A stretch of DNA of 64,000 nucleotides from Albula goreensis (lineage: Eukaryota > Chordata > Actinopteri > Albuliformes > Albulidae): the NCBI GenBank assembly GCA_022829145.1, contig CM040753.1:19617884-19681883 (forward strand), written 5' to 3'. The position numbers and the translations under genes are program-made. Shown here piece after piece: positions 25,678 through 38,959 of the stretch. Under the pieces are notes generated by a model that worked only from the letters and a program-made list of their open reading frames with translations, had not been told where the DNA came from and did not search any database. Each line of letters starts with the position of its first letter. The first letter of the stretch is position 1.

Positions 25678-26463
25678 TATTGTAAAAATCCGCATCAAAT
25701 AGTACTTACTCCTTCCCACCTGGGTCACCTGTCGTTAGCATACTCCCACTGCCCCCAACCCCACTCCCCGACCAAACAATAAGAAACCAAACGTTTCACA
25801 TTTGGGCAAGGCGATGTTTGTGGCACTCGGAAACAGTGCTGGCTTTTGCCTCACTTTCCGTTACTGTCCCCATGGTGACCTCCAAATCGGGGGATGGGGT
25901 TGGACTGGCCTTGTCCTCCAGCGTCCCGCAGCTCTCCCCTGTGGCTTGGCAGGATGCTCTGCATCGATCAGCAGATCCTGACCAGGCCAGTGCTCATTGT
26001 CACCTTGAGAGCGTGGCGGCAGGTCTGAACTACTGCCAGGCCTCGCCACCTCCCCCCCCAGCCTGTCTCACCTGCAGGTCAGTAACTGCTGCTTTGCATG
26101 GTTTTTTTGTTAGTGGTGGATGAGAGGAAACAGGCCCCTGGTGTCACTGTGCTCGTAGGCGGGCACATAGACTCTCACAGCCTGACATGATTCAGTTCCC
26201 CTGAGCTTGTGTGCTAGTACTTCCCTCCAGCAGCACAAAGCACAGGAGTCCTCTCACATATAAAGACCCATCCATCACTATCATCAACATGGTTTGCTTG
26301 AGATCACAGACCATGTGAAGGACAGGGTATTGCGGGGAGCTATTTGGATGCATGCACACACGTCTAATATTCTCATGCCTGCTTCTCCTTTCACACTCAC
26401 ATTCAAAATCAGCATCATTCAATTTACACTTTTTTTTACTTTCATTCTCTAACAGTCTGTAAA
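25678..26463. other. Intergenic, GC-richer block, no gene called
   Basis: 25860-26090 is GC-rich and open for about 100 codons on +. The translation is low-complexity and Pro/Ala-rich, and its ends lack convincing splice sites. I see no supported gene. Confidence 0.35.
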
Positions 26464-26470
26464 ACTAATC

Positions 26471-26640
26471 CAGTCACATTCACCCACTCACTCTCACATT
26501 CTCTCACATTCACTTCTGCAGTCTCGAAATGTAACCCAGTCACATTCACCCACACACACTCACATTCTCTCACACCCACAGTTGCAGTCTTTAACATTAA
26601 TCCAGTCATGTTCACCCACTCACACTCACTCTCTCACTTG
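26471..26640. repeat. 66-bp minisatellite, about 2.5 copies
   Basis: CAGTCACATTCACCC recurs at 26471 and 26537, with CAGTCATGTTCACCC at 26603, giving an exact 66-bp spacing. Each unit carries CTCACATTCTCTCACA-type CA/CT stretches and GCAGTCT. Confidence 0.8.
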
Positions 26641-26921
26641 TAAAAACTGATAGATGGATAATAAAGATATAGGAGAAAGGAATATTTAGTTATCTCCAGT
26701 TAAGGTCATTTTTTAGTGTTAATGAGGTGAATGTGTGCCACAGTAATTACATCCTGGAATCTTAATTCCAGCTGCCTTTCTGCAGTTTGAGCAGCAAACC
26801 TGAGGCACTTCACCTTCAACAAGTGTCACATGTAATTAAGATTATATCTTCTGTGTGCCAGACAATGTGCAGCAAGACAGTCAGTCACTTTTAGCAATAA
26901 AATATTATCATATATATAAAA

Positions 26922-26933
<12 letters not shown>

Positions 26934-26975
<42 letters not shown>
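26934..26975. repeat. (CA)n microsatellite
   Basis: About 21 uninterrupted CA units follow an (AT) run at 26921-26933. Confidence 0.95.
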
Positions 26976-26980
<5 letters not shown>

Positions 26981-29888
26981 TTTGTGTGTGTATAATGCAT
27001 AAGTTCTTATATTATTTCAGGCATCTAGGATATTTGTACCATGCCAGACTGGAGTGTTTGAAAGGGATTCAGGGTTAAAATCTGGGACAATTAAAGCTTT
27101 TCTGGAACAGCATTAAAAGCCCATGCCAGTTGAGTGCTTCTGGGATAAGGGGAATGATTTAGGGGGAGGCGTCGGGGGAGGGGTGGCTGAGCACATGGGG
27201 CAGAAGGAGACGGAGTGTCACAGATCCGTATGATTACATGCCCATTTCAGTCACCGCGTCGCCTCTGGGACCTCCGGGATTGTCACTCTGATGGAACTAC
27301 CACGCGCGGATCTGTCACCCATGATGACGGCGTATGTGCATGTGCGAACGGCTGAGTATGTGTCTCCCTGGCATCCCAGGGAACAAGTGTCAGAGTGAAG
27401 AGACAAACTTAGACTGGGTAATCTAAATGGCATCTCAGCCGGGAGGACAGGTGTCTGGTTGAATGAGTTTGGGTGGAATGTGTCCTGGGAAGAAGGTGGC
27501 CAGTTCATCATGGCTTCTGATGAAAAGGCTTATTCTCACTCTACTCCCCCTGTAGCTGCTGCTAAAGAGATTTTTAGAGGACCAGCAGTACATCTGTAAA
27601 TGCCCCTGTCCATCTCTCCCTTGTCTATAGTTGAGTCTGTGGCAGCTTTTGCAAGATGTCCGTTATCCCCTGCCACCCATATCCTGTGCTTCTATCAGAA
27701 CACAGTCTCAAACACATATAAATATACATATATAAACATTCAAATACAAGCAGCTTTTGGGCTTATTTGCATTTACTTAGGGTGTGAATAATTCTGGAGG
27801 GCACTGCATTTGTGTGTATATATGTGTGTGTGTATATATATATATACAATAAGCATACATTAACAAACAAAGTACTCAACTGAATTATCTCACTTTTATC
27901 TTTAATTGGATATGTTTTGCTATTTTTTGTTTTGACTGATATCACCATTTAATTTTCAATCCAAACAGTTGTGGCATCTGTCAGCTTTCAGTCAAGAGAC
28001 ACTATAGCCCCCTCTGAAAATGTAAGCATATCATCTGAAAAAGTAAATGCATCAAAAGTGTTGCAGCGAGAGTACCCTCCTCTATTTCTGTTTACCAGGT
28101 GGAGCAGCTTATAGCATTGTGGCTTTATCGGGGAAGCACAGGTGTGCCAGGAGGTGGGCGGTGCTTTGCTGAAACGGGCTGTGAGTGTTTGTGGGTTTGT
28201 GCTAAAAGCCGCTGTGCTGAAAAGAAGAGGACTGGCATTCTGAACACTGTAGTGACAGCACATCAGAGGAGGCACAATGAAAGGCCTGCTTCTGGATGTC
28301 AGCGAGGGGGAGTGGGGTCTTTCATATCTTCAGCCTCTGACTGTAGAGAGGTGGAGAAAGCTGCTTATGAAAGAGCCTCATCAGCGGTGCGTTGTTGAGT
28401 GTGTCAGCATGCCTGTGGACAGCCCTGCTAGGGGAAATGAGACTGATATAATGTAGGCGCACAGGATGGGCTATCAAGAGAGCTGTGAGCTCAACAAGTG
28501 TGCAGTGGGCACTAGTCCTGACATTGCATTAGCGACAGATGTAAAATATGCTGTGATGAGGGAGTGAGGATTAACTATGCTGTTATGGGTGGAGCTAGTT
28601 ATTGAATAATCATTTGATGCGTATCAATAGTAGTTTCTCTTCATAACCAAACAATGATTGGCTCATAACATTGAGTGACTGATAGGATGTTGATTTGCCC
28701 ATTTTTCGGTTTGTCAGTTCAGTGGGTTTGTCATGTGTACAGTGTGTAAGACCTCCTCAATACAGTCTGATAGCTCGACTAGTGTATTGACTAGTATTTT
28801 TTTTTTTCTTTTTGCAGGGGAGGGATGAGGTCTTTCACTTGGAAGAAATATTATTTTTTAATTTTAAAAAGTCCAACCTCCACATCATTGATGCAATAAG
28901 CTGAATACTGCAGAGGATCATCATTAGGTAATTTTACTGTTTTTTTCTGGTTAGTAGTATGGCCGAAACATATTCTAAAAAGACAAGCTGCAACAAACCA
29001 CCCTATCGTACATTTGCAGGCCATCTGTGGTGAGAAATCTTTTCACTGTTTATTCTGGTGTAAGTATGTATGTTACATCAGCACGTGTAGAGCTGTTTGT
29101 GCTGTTTTTTGTCCACATAAGCTTCTTCTGCAAAAGACTGAGCAGCTGTAATATATAGGCCTTGCATGGCTGAGCTTTCACAGGCATCCACTTCAACTAT
29201 CATTGAGACTGCAGGTGTGTCATTATAGCCACAAAAAGTCATTACAACTTGAAGTGTGAGGTTTGAGTGTGACAAGGTATCAGAGGGCATGAGTGCAATG
29301 ATTGTTTTTTCACTTTTGTTTTTCTTAAAAAGTATAAAGGCATGGCCTTAGGGGGGTCAGTGCCTGCCTTCTTAGGTTTTTCTGTGTTAGTGTTGAATTG
29401 AATTGCAGATAACAGTTTCAGTTAGCAATTCTCTGTGCTTTAGTTATAGATGTTGTCTTTGACTCTAAGGGATGCCTGTACCAGCTCAATTTTGGACAAC
29501 GTTTAATGTTAGACATGACTATAGGGTAATTACAAGAGTTTCAGTATGGGCAGCCATAATGAGAATTTATCAGGAAAAGTGGTGCTGTGGTGTGGAATTT
29601 GGCAAGTTTTTAGTGTGCATGCATACTTAATATGGGTGCTGAGGTGTTTGTAAGTAGCATATAAGAGTGCTGGTATTTTTAAATGCATATGTTTGTAAGA
29701 AGAGGCAAGTGTGTGTTTGTGTGTGTGTGTATAGAGGCAATTGCATGTGTGTAAGTGGTTGTCAGTTAGCAAGAGCATGTGCACATGTGTGTCTATTTGT
29801 GTGGAGAAGAGGATTTGCAGGTGTAAATAGCAGGGGGTGTCTGTGTGGGTGTTTGGGGGCCCCCATAGTTAGAATGGTTAGGAGAGCC
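26976..29888. other. Intergenic stretch, no gene seen
   Basis: Unique sequence with short AT and GT runs (27820-27850, 29690-29740). Frames at 28099-28398 and elsewhere are not protein-like. Confidence 0.45.
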
Positions 29889-30190
29889 CTTGAGGAGTTG
29901 TGGGTGCGTTATATAAGTCTATCATTTTGAGTGTGGCGGCTTTTGTCTGCTGAAGTGGAGCACAAGAACAGGCCTCTTTTATCTGTAGAGCAATTATGAG
30001 CATTAGCTGACCGCCAACAACGAGATGTATTACTGCATTGGGAGGTGGATGAGCTGCGTTTGAAATGTTGATGGTAATTAATATGTACAGGGGCTATGGA
30101 GACTAACACCATCCCACGGCAGAGCTCCCAATCAATACTCCAGCATCTAATTCACACAGTTGCATTTTTCTCAGGAAGCTCTGTTTGGAC
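29885..30190. other. Candidate conserved non-coding element
   Basis: Unique block with TTTATCTGTAGAGCAATTATGAGCATTAGC, TGGTAATTAATATG and CCAATCAATACTCC words. No open frame spans it. It has the base composition and motif density common in developmental enhancers. Confidence 0.28.
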
Positions 30191-30395
30191 GTGCAGCTTC
30201 ATTCTGTGCAGGGGGAGAAACAGTGGGAGGACGGCCAGCACCCAAGCTGCTGACTGGTAATACAGTATGTGTGAAATAACACAAGCTGAAGGCAATATGT
30301 CTCCAGTACTGACAGCCACTAAATGAACAGCAATATAAGACTACTACAAACAGTAATGATTAGAAATGAGAAAGGTGCTAATTTGCCTCACATTT

Positions 30396-30455
30396 TCATT
30401 TACATTTAGGCATTTAACTAATGCTGTTATCCAGAGCAACTTACAAAAGACCATA
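30396..30455 (+). repeat. Teleost dispersed repeat fragment
   Basis: TTTACATTTAGGCATTTAAC followed by ATGCTGTTATCCAGAGCAAC and TTACA is a decayed copy of the very common fish motif 'ATTTACATTTA...CATTTAGCAGACGCTTTTATCCAAAGCGACTTACA'. A sister copy lies at 31909-31970. Confidence 0.7.
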
Positions 30456-30488
30456 CAAAAAGATTGACTGAAATAACTACTTTATTCT

Positions 30489-30662
30489 TATAACTCAGAG
30501 GACACAGGTTTGATTCTCAGTTAAAGCACTGTCACTGTACCCATCTGCAAGGTACCTCACCATAATTGCTTCAGTAAAATGTTCTGTGCATCAAATGGAC
30601 AGTGTGTACATCATAGACTGTTCAAGTCACTCTGGATAAGATTGCCTGCTAAATATCTAAAT
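30489..30662 (+). mobile_element. tRNA-derived SINE fragment with teleost tail
   Basis: The segment has a B-box-like ACACAGGTTTGATTCTC. It ends TCACTCTGGATAAGATTGCC followed by TGCTAAAT, very near the 'CTCTGGATAAGAGCGTCTGCTAAATG' tail of fish SINEs. The A-box end is missing or decayed. Confidence 0.7.
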
Positions 30663-30823
30663 GTATATGTAATTATGAATCTTAAAATAAATTAAAAAAT
30701 GTGATACTTCATCTCTTCATCTCTACCTACCCATCTGATTACCCAGTAAGCATCCAACAGTGCTGGGAAAACTGGGAAGTGCAAGGCCTACACTCTCCTT
30801 TAATCTTGCTCCTTGGGAATCAC

Positions 30824-30940
30824 AGGGAGGGAATGTAGTATAATGGTTCAGAGGATTGGGTTATAAGTCAGTGGTTGCAGGTTTAATTTCCCCTTGAGCT
30901 TTGGTACTTCACCTAAGTAGCTTCAGTAAATATCCAATTG
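30824..30940 (+). mobile_element. tRNA-derived SINE head
   Basis: GGGAGGGAATGTAGTATAATGG is the same 5' head as at 14141, with an A box (AGTATAATGGTTCAG) and a B box (GTGGTTGCAGGTTTAATTTC). The unit breaks off soon after CTTCAGTAAATATCC, without the tail. Confidence 0.65.
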
Positions 30941-31689
30941 CAGGTCTCCAAAGAGGTTTAGTGATGGGAGAGGGAGGTTTTGTGAGGCAATTGAAAATTG
31001 GTTGAGGTACCATATAATCTCACTCTGATTTGAGCCATCAAATTGCAATGGACAGAAAGACATGTCTGATGAATTCTGTTCTGGGTCCTAGAGACTTGAC
31101 AAGCCCCTAGCTTTTTAGTTAATGCATTTATATGGAAGCAATGGCATACCTGTGGACCTTTTGAGACAAAGTCTTCATACATCACCAAAGAGCTAGTGGT
31201 TAGGTATGCATTTCAATAGGCCTTTCAGGAAAGCCAGCAACATTGGAGGCTTTAAGCAGAAGTGTATCCCAAGAAGATTTTCAACATGCACTGGTTATGA
31301 AAAGATGGACAGCTTGTTAATGCCATGGCAACTCTATCATTGATAATATAGTTTCATCAGCCAGTTTTTTAACTCCAACCTGCTAAATACTTTGCTCCAA
31401 ATGGCTCTCACATCCTAATGAGTGTTATGTGTTCTTAACAAGGGAAAACCGAGCTTACTGATATCTAAATCAGAATTCACTAGTCAGTTTTTTCAAACAA
31501 GTTTTTGATAGCTAAATTGTTAGCTAATGGTAGCTCATTTAATACAACTTCAACTCCCTGTAACCATCATATATACATGTATGAGCATATCACATGCGTC
31601 CATCCAACATGTGAGAGGCCCTGGGAACAGTCATGGACGTATGTCTCAAAGTCATAATTGGTCAGTTCTGTTGGTCACATTTACAACAG

Positions 31690-31862
31690 CAGGGTGCAGT
31701 CAGTTGGCAGTATAATATGGGCTTGTTCAATTCCTGGGTAGAGCACTGACATTATATCCTTGAGGAATATACATATTACATTCTTCAGTAAAAGGATTGT
31801 ATGAAAATTGTTTGTAAGTAAGTTGCTCTAGATAGGAATGTCAACTAAATTCTTGAGTGCAA
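31690..31862 (+). mobile_element. Decayed tRNA-derived SINE
   Basis: A GGGTGCAGTCAGTTGGCAGTATAATATGGG head and TTCAATTCCTGGGTAGAGCACTGAC body are followed by AAGTTGCTCTAGATAGGAATGTCAACTAAA, a mutated version of the teleost SINE tail. Confidence 0.6.
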
Positions 31863-31908
31863 TGTGTTCGCCTATTGTATTATTTGGTTATCTAATTATT
31901 AAAAGACT

Positions 31909-32030
31909 ATATTTACATCTAGGCATGTAGCAGACCCTGCTATCCAGAGTCACTTACACAATTTCTACACACTTATCCATTTATACAGTGGGATACTTAC
32001 AGAAGCAATTTGGGTTACTTTGCTCACCTA
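31909..32030 (+). repeat. Teleost dispersed repeat, second copy
   Basis: TTTACATCTAGGCATGTAGCAGACCC then TGCTATCCAGAGTCACTTACA matches the copy at 30396 and the common fish motif. It goes on to TACAGTGGGATACTTACAGAAGCAATTTGGGTTA, the usual continuation of that element. Confidence 0.72.
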
Positions 32031-35000
32031 AACCTGAACCTAAAATCCAGCTGCAGTCTGGGAATCTTCTCTCCTCACTGTCTGGGAGTAGAATTTACAG
32101 AGGGTAGTTCATGGAGGTGCTCTATATTTGACATATTTCCCCTTTTCATATAGCTGAGGCTTAGATCAGCGTTAACTCATCAGCTTCTTCTTAGACCTGC
32201 CTTCACTAAGTCAGTGTAATCTGTTATAAAATACAGGGTCAAGCCCAAAAGCAGGCAGGTTTATTGCCCTGAGTTGCACTGGTTTTACCAAGCTTATGGC
32301 TGCTGTGGTCCACAAATCTACCACAGTTGCAGCAAAGTACAAGCAATGAATAACCATGCTGTAATGTTATCAAGCTGGATCCCAGAGTTGGATAAATAGA
32401 TAATGTAGATAATGCTGGCTGTATTTTACAGACCTGGCAGGAAAATTCTGAATTCAGAACAGAGGGGGGAGCTTGTGCAAAGACAAGTTGGTGTGGAACT
32501 GGATAAATAAAAAATAAGAAGGGAGCTAATAAGGGTAAGAGAACAAAAATAAGTGAAGAGAGCACCTTATTGGTTGGCCTTCTTCACTTACGCATCCACA
32601 AAAGAATTGTAGTAACAAAACAAAATCTGTAATAGTTACATGTACACTACACTAACCCTAGAAAAATAAACATATTAAGAATGTCAAATGACCAAGAGAG
32701 GTAAGAGTATGGGACTAATACATCTGCAAACTAGCATATCTGGTGCAGGAGCCACATGCTTGTGTATTACTTGAATTATCTCACAACTGCTGCCAGTCAG
32801 ATGCTTTTGCCTGAGGCAGTTAAGCACCTAATTAGGGTACAACTCTGCTGAAGTGCAGCAACATCAAAATAGTGACGAGGTATCAGCCTGCCACCAGTGA
32901 TTGGGGAGTGACAATTCATGACAACACAAATTAGTGAAGCTATTATAACTTATAGTACCAGACTAAGTTGAACCAATCATTGTGTTTTACTGTAGGTGGT
33001 GCCTTTTGATTGGTTCAAAGATGTTCCTGACTGACAGCTCATAAAGAAATTTGTGAGACCTCATTCTACCCTCAGTATCTGACATGTAAAGCTATGGAAG
33101 AGACAGGCGAAGTGTTTTGGAGTTTAGAAGTGCCAGACATCACAAGTGTTTCGCAAGTGTTTTGTAGGGAATGGGATGGGGAAGGCACTCTTGATTGCTT
33201 TGTTTTGACAGTCTGTTCACTTCCTCCTGGCGGGCTTCCGTACTGCCTTACAGAGAGCAGTCTGCAGCACTCATTTATTTATCATATACTATGTTTATTT
33301 ATTTATATCTCTGGTGGTAAAGATGAGTTAGCCTGGAACACCTTGCCTAACACTATGCAAACAGAAGTCATGCTCCTTATTCAAAACACCACTCCCTCCC
33401 ATTTTAAAATACCATACCCATACTAGTTGATGCATATAAGCTTAGCTTTTCTTATAAATTTGTATGAATTATTTTGAATGCCAAGTTTTACTGTTAGTAT
33501 TGTTATTATTATGTCAACACAATGGAAAGCTGACAGATGAGGGGAGGGTCCACTGGGCTTTCTGCCCGTCCGTCTCTCAGCCTGGGCCCGTTTGATGTGC
33601 AGTGCTGATTGAGATGAGATTCGCCATCTCCTCCTCTGACACAACAATCACTGCATCTCAAACTCGCTGGCTGGCTGGCAGTCTGGGACAGACGCCACGG
33701 GTTATTTCTGTGCCTCCTCCTCTTCCTTTTCAGCTCAGTTAAAAAGTGTCTGTGAATAATTCAACTTGTTATGAGTATGTACTCATCTGGTTTTGACAGC
33801 ACAAACACACACACACTCATAAAAAATAAGTAATCGAGATGTGCACTTCACAGTCAATGAATATGTTTTAATTTGTTTCAGTGGCTCTGTGCTCTCAATA
33901 GAAAACCTTTTGGCTTTGAGTGTAGTGGGATTTTTAACAGTCTGTAAATGTAACCAAGTGATGGGAGAATGATATACCGTGAAACAAAATATAGCATTAG
34001 CTACCAGTGATCGTGTTATGAAAAGTCTATGCATTTTCTGCTCCTCCTGTTTGATTCAGTTTTTCCTTATGTTGTGAAACAGCAACATTGGACAATTTAA
34101 CAGTTTCTGTGACTGTTGCATCTGAAATTCAGGCACAAACAATTTGACCTCCAGCAGAACCTGTTAGATCTCTCAGGCTGCTTCAGAGACTCACATATTG
34201 AAGTATTTATTTCAAAATGTCCATTAGTTAAATGAGAATACACGTCTTTTTCAATTTCATGTTTCCATTATCTTGTCTTCCCCCTGTTAATAGTGTAGTA
34301 CCTGTGGTTAGTTATTCCCATTATCACGTAGTCAATTAATTTGACTGTCCAATTTTAAAATTTGGCAAATAGATGAGATACATTTTTAAACTGGAGGATG
34401 CCAGCTCTCAGTTATAGCATTTCTTGAAGATGTAGAATGAAGTACTTGTACCAACAATCCCTCGTTATCAATAGCAAGGTGGTTTGCACCTTATATAAGA
34501 TGGGTGCCACTGGTCTATTTTGGTATGCAGTCCATCACTATTTTTCCTGATCTAATGGTTTCTCTTGTCTTTCTCTTTCTATTGCTCTGTCAGTTTTCCC
34601 TCAGCTGTTGAAAAGACCTGTATGGAAGCAGTAAGTAGCCTTTCAGCTGGCCCTTAGCTGGGTGGTGATTGCACATAATTATAGGCTGTGTATCCTTCAC
34701 AAAGAACTTTCATCTGCTGGAATATATAAAGTATGAGAGTGCATGCTATCACTGTCTGTCTAAAGGGTCTGGGGTGATATAACACTCTTATAACAGAGCA
34801 ATCTTATTTGTTTTTGCATGAATGCACGCTCTGTTTTGGACAGTAACCTCATTCGTCATGTTCAAAAATGATTTATTTCACTCTGCCATATTCTCTCTTA
34901 ACAAAGATTAAAATTTCTTGGTATGTCATAAGGACTGTGCTACTGGACATCAGTGTTTGAGTTAAAAATGAGTTTTTTTGTTGTTGTGACAATGTGATTG

Positions 35001-35485
35001 ACACTCAAATTAATACTTTGCTCCCTGGTTGAATGTCTGTGGCGCATCTGGGGGCACGGGCAGCAGATTTGTCTCAATCATGCTACAAAATCTCCATCTG
35101 CCCCAGAGACTCACAGAAGGCAGACCCGAAGAGAAGTGGGGATGACGTGGTCTGGGTTCAGAACAATGAGGGCTGCTTTCATTTCTGCCTTAGCTGCAGG
35201 CTCCCCATCCCTCGGTAACGATGAAACGGGACGTAGGAAGAAACCAAAGCGGTTGAGCTTCGCTTTCGTGCATCCAAACTTATGCAACTGCAGAAGCTCA
35301 GCAGAGTGCACACTCTTACGTAAACAGTGCAGGGCGAGCTGGCAGGCAGGAAGCGAGACTCAGGAGGAATTCAGCTGGGTCCAAAGGGAGAGCCATGGTC
35401 GGGAAGTGACCCTTTGACAACCTCACAGATAACCTGGAGGAGAAAAAAATGGAAGGAGTAATAGGATAAATAAAAGGCAGTGAGA
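32031..35485. other. Intergenic stretch, no gene seen
   Basis: Mostly unique AT-rich sequence. The frames at 33094-33426 and 34998-35417 lack splice support and recognisable protein sequence. Confidence 0.45.
33540..33745. other. Candidate conserved non-coding element
   Basis: GC-richer unique block reading GCCCGTTTGATGTGCAGTGC and TGATTGAGATGAGATTCGCC, then GACACAACAATCACTGCATC. It lacks an open frame and lies isolated in AT-rich DNA. Enhancer-like appearance only. Confidence 0.25.
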
Positions 35486-35515
35486 ATCGATATATATATA
35501 TATATCGATATATAT
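35486..35515. repeat. Palindromic ATCGATATAT tract
   Basis: An (AT) run is bracketed by ATCGAT on both sides, giving a perfect self-complementary core able to form a cruciform. Confidence 0.8.
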
Positions 35516-36122
35516 TGTTGTCTTTTAATTTTCTTCCTTTCCCAAGTCTTATATGTCTGAAACAGAAATTGGCAGTCTGGGGGTCAGGCAGGGCTGCGAG
35601 GCATGCTCTGATGACAGTCTGACAGGGACATTTGTGTGTGGCTCTGGCTTCAGGAATCACATCAGATCCCCTGGGCCATCCAACCCCAGTCTCACCCCTC
35701 TCCCCCCCGCCACACAGGAGAACCTGGAGAGGGTCCATGCAAACACAGGCAGTGCATGCAAGCTCCCACCAGCCCATATCATGAATGCTATTATACTAAT
35801 ATTAATAATAATATTTAACAAAATAATATTAACAGGATTTTTTATTGTGTGCTGAGTTCCTTCCATGTTTCTCTGCACAATGAGGGATGATGTAACGCTA
35901 TCTCTCCACTGAGTGGTAGAGCTCCTTCAGCCCACCCCACCAGGCATATGGACTCCCACAAGCCACAAGGCTCTGTACAGCTACTACTCGGAAGCACCAT
36001 GTGCCAGGGCCCAGCATAGAAACAAGCACACACTGACAAATAGCCAGTCAGGGATTTTCTTATCTCACACTGACAGGCAAGCAAAAGCCTGCAGATCTCT
36101 TACAGAGAATCATGGTATACTT

Positions 36123-36169
36123 GAGTGAGTGAGTGAGTGAGTGAGTGAGTGTGTGTGTGTGTGTGAGTG
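36123..36169. repeat. (GAGT)n/(GT)n compound microsatellite
   Basis: Seven GAGT units change into GT units and back. Confidence 0.92.
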
Positions 36170-38959
36170 AATGAGAGAGATTAAGCCACTGAATGACTTA
36201 CAAATGAATACACGTGCTGTAGTAAAGTGTGTTCACAACCTTCATGTGTTTATTTCATGCCACTACTTATTCATGCTTCCCTTTGAATTTTTAAATCAGT
36301 GTCTAAATTGATTTTGGTCTTCATACTGGAAATCAAAACAGAGACACACAATTTGGTGGTTTTCATGAAATTACAATTGAAATTACAATGTTAGGATCCC
36401 TAATAAAGCAACATGCTAATTCTGACAGGAACTCCTCCCTAATTTGTTCAAACATGCTGTTGGTTTTTCTGGCCTCCCATATCTTGGCAAAAGTATCCTG
36501 TTTTCAAGACTACAACCACTACTTTGATTTTAGGAGACTAATCCAGATGTAAAAAATGGATAATTTTCACGCTCTTAAATCCACCCACGGTTGTCTTTAT
36601 TATGTGTATATCTACATATGGCGTGGGAAGCCATTGTGTGGACTCAAAGCTCAATGTGAATAGACGCACCATATCCAGGTACTTTCTTTCCTGAAACATA
36701 AAACTAAAAACCTGAAGAAATGGTGAACATATTGTTATTGGTTTTTCAAATGCTAAAACAAGGGTGCTATATTTGGATTGAAGAGGGACTACTTGGAAGT
36801 GGTGACTAAATCCACTTTGTATTTTTGACATGCATTAAGCCAGAAGCTGATGCTATTCAACATCTCCAATCTGTGAAGTGAGTGAGCAGAACAGGGTCTT
36901 TGTTTCCCCCTGTTTAAATTGAATTCACAGTTTTATTTCATTAACATGGAAAATAATAGCCTGCATTTGTGTTTATGAATCAGTGAGGTGGAGGTCCATG
37001 AGGTTGTAAAAATTTGTCCAGAAATTACAGGCAGCTGAGTGGCTCTACCTGTTAAGGCACTGCTGCAGTGTATGGATGGGCTTTGAAGAGCCAGTCTCAT
37101 GGAGCAAAACATGATTGGCTGTAGTGTCATAGGGGGAGGAGTTCTGTTGTGTATGAACTATCTTCCTCTGACATATATCCCATGTTTTCTGAGATTTTGT
37201 ACTGGCCTGTGATCATACAATAAACAGCTGGCAGTAGTGGTTGCAGCATTGAGAATGACTGAAATAAAATTGAGCGTATTAAGTAGGGAAGGGGGTGAGC
37301 ATTAAAAAAAACCCTGTGAAATCATGTGTTGAATGGCTTAGATGCAATTATTCTTTTCCATTGCACTTACTTGCCTGTAGGCCAGTCTCAAACTTGATGG
37401 CATGACATTTGAAAAAAATTCTGAGAGCTAATGTTTAAAGTTGTGAATTATTTACAGCAATCGCACTGCAAATCGCAACACTCAATTTTTAAATCTGTGC
37501 TTGTTTGATGTCTGTTTGTCACAGTGCACCAATGGATGAACAAGAAAAATAATTTCAGATGTGAAAGTCAGGTTGAAATATGAATGTGATGTTCACATTG
37601 GTCTTTTCATTTGTCTGCCAAAATATATTTCTAAAAGAACCACAATCTCAAGGCCAATGCTTTATAAATCAATCCAAGCATGTGATATCTGGATCAAATG
37701 AAAACTGAAGCTTTTGTTGTTTCGTTGCAGACACGGTGTCACTTGTACAGCCTGCCACATGTACAATCAGCAAGACAGCAAGAGGTCCAAACTTATGAGC
37801 ACTTATCAAAGTATCCAAATGTGCTAGCAGAGACAACATCTAGAGTCAAGACCATTTTCCATCTGGATGTTGTGTTTAAAATCCTGTGGTGTTTCTTTAC
37901 TCCACTGCATCTGATAGTGTCTTTGTCCTGTAAGGACTCTCTCTGCTGTCTGGTGAGCTTCATTTTGTAACAAAAGAGAGAATAAAGACCTGAGTTCTTG
38001 CCATTTTAGTAAAATGCATCTTTTCAAACTGCAGGCAGACATGTCTAAAGGTTTTGGATGTTAGCCATATAAAATGAAGGTATTTTAATTTTCACTCATA
38101 CAAAAAGTGTGCCTTGGCCTTCATGACCTTTTCTTAGGATTTCTTCTCCTGTTATTATTTTGTGTTCACTGGCAAACCTACATTACACAGCGGCATCAGG
38201 AGGGTAGCTGCATAAAGCCGTTCTCCATCCTGTAAACCAGCGGATAGCCACATTTTAAATGTCCATTCACTGCAGGCCTCAAAAGTGAGGTGTGGATAAT
38301 TAATCTGGTCTGGTGTCCCATCCCCTCCTTTGATTCCATATTAATTACCAACAGCCTCCATCCCATCCTGTCACCTCTACTTCCCAATGTCCCTCTGAAC
38401 AAACCCCTACTCTGAGGGAAAGGATGTCCGATGCACCACTTTCATTGTATGTGTGATAAAGCTCTATAAATATTTCACCCACTGGGAATAGATTCAGGTC
38501 AGGCATCTAAAATGCTGGTGATACCAGTGTTCATGTGTGTTACTTTTTCTGCTGTTATTCATCTATTTCAAACATTTTGCTTAGCTGGGCTGTTCTTGCA
38601 AGCGCGGGTGTGATGCAAGCCATGTTTGTTCTTGTGAGCATAATGTATTAAAATACAAAAAAATCATAATATTTATGGTTAATGTCACAGGGATTTAGAG
38701 AGACATGATGTCTTTTTTTAAATCCACCTTCACATTTTCATGACATTTTATTCCATCTTTGTTGTCTTTGCTCTCCTCTCCTGGTTCACTTGTATGCTTA
38801 AAAAAGGACAGCATTTCTACCTCAGCATTTAAATTCCCTCTCTGTGGACTGTTGCAGTAAAAATAAAAGTGTTGAGGAGCACAGTGAAGCTAATCATCCC
38901 AGATATTTATTCCTACTATAAAATAGGGGCACAGTTTATGCAACCACAGCAACTGATGC
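36170..38959. other. Intergenic stretch, no gene seen
   Basis: AT-rich unique DNA. A SINE-like head, CAGCTGAGTGGCTCTACCTG then TTAAGGCACTGCTGCAGTG, lies at 37031-37075, close to the head at 14288. No exon was seen. Confidence 0.45.

Noticed and set aside
25818-26123. A 101-codon + strand frame in a GC-rich block
   Set aside because: Low-complexity Ser/Pro/Ala-rich translation without splice borders or known motifs.
34998-35417. A 139-codon + strand frame in GC-richer DNA
   Set aside because: No resemblance to any protein, composition typical of chance frames, and no clear acceptor or donor.
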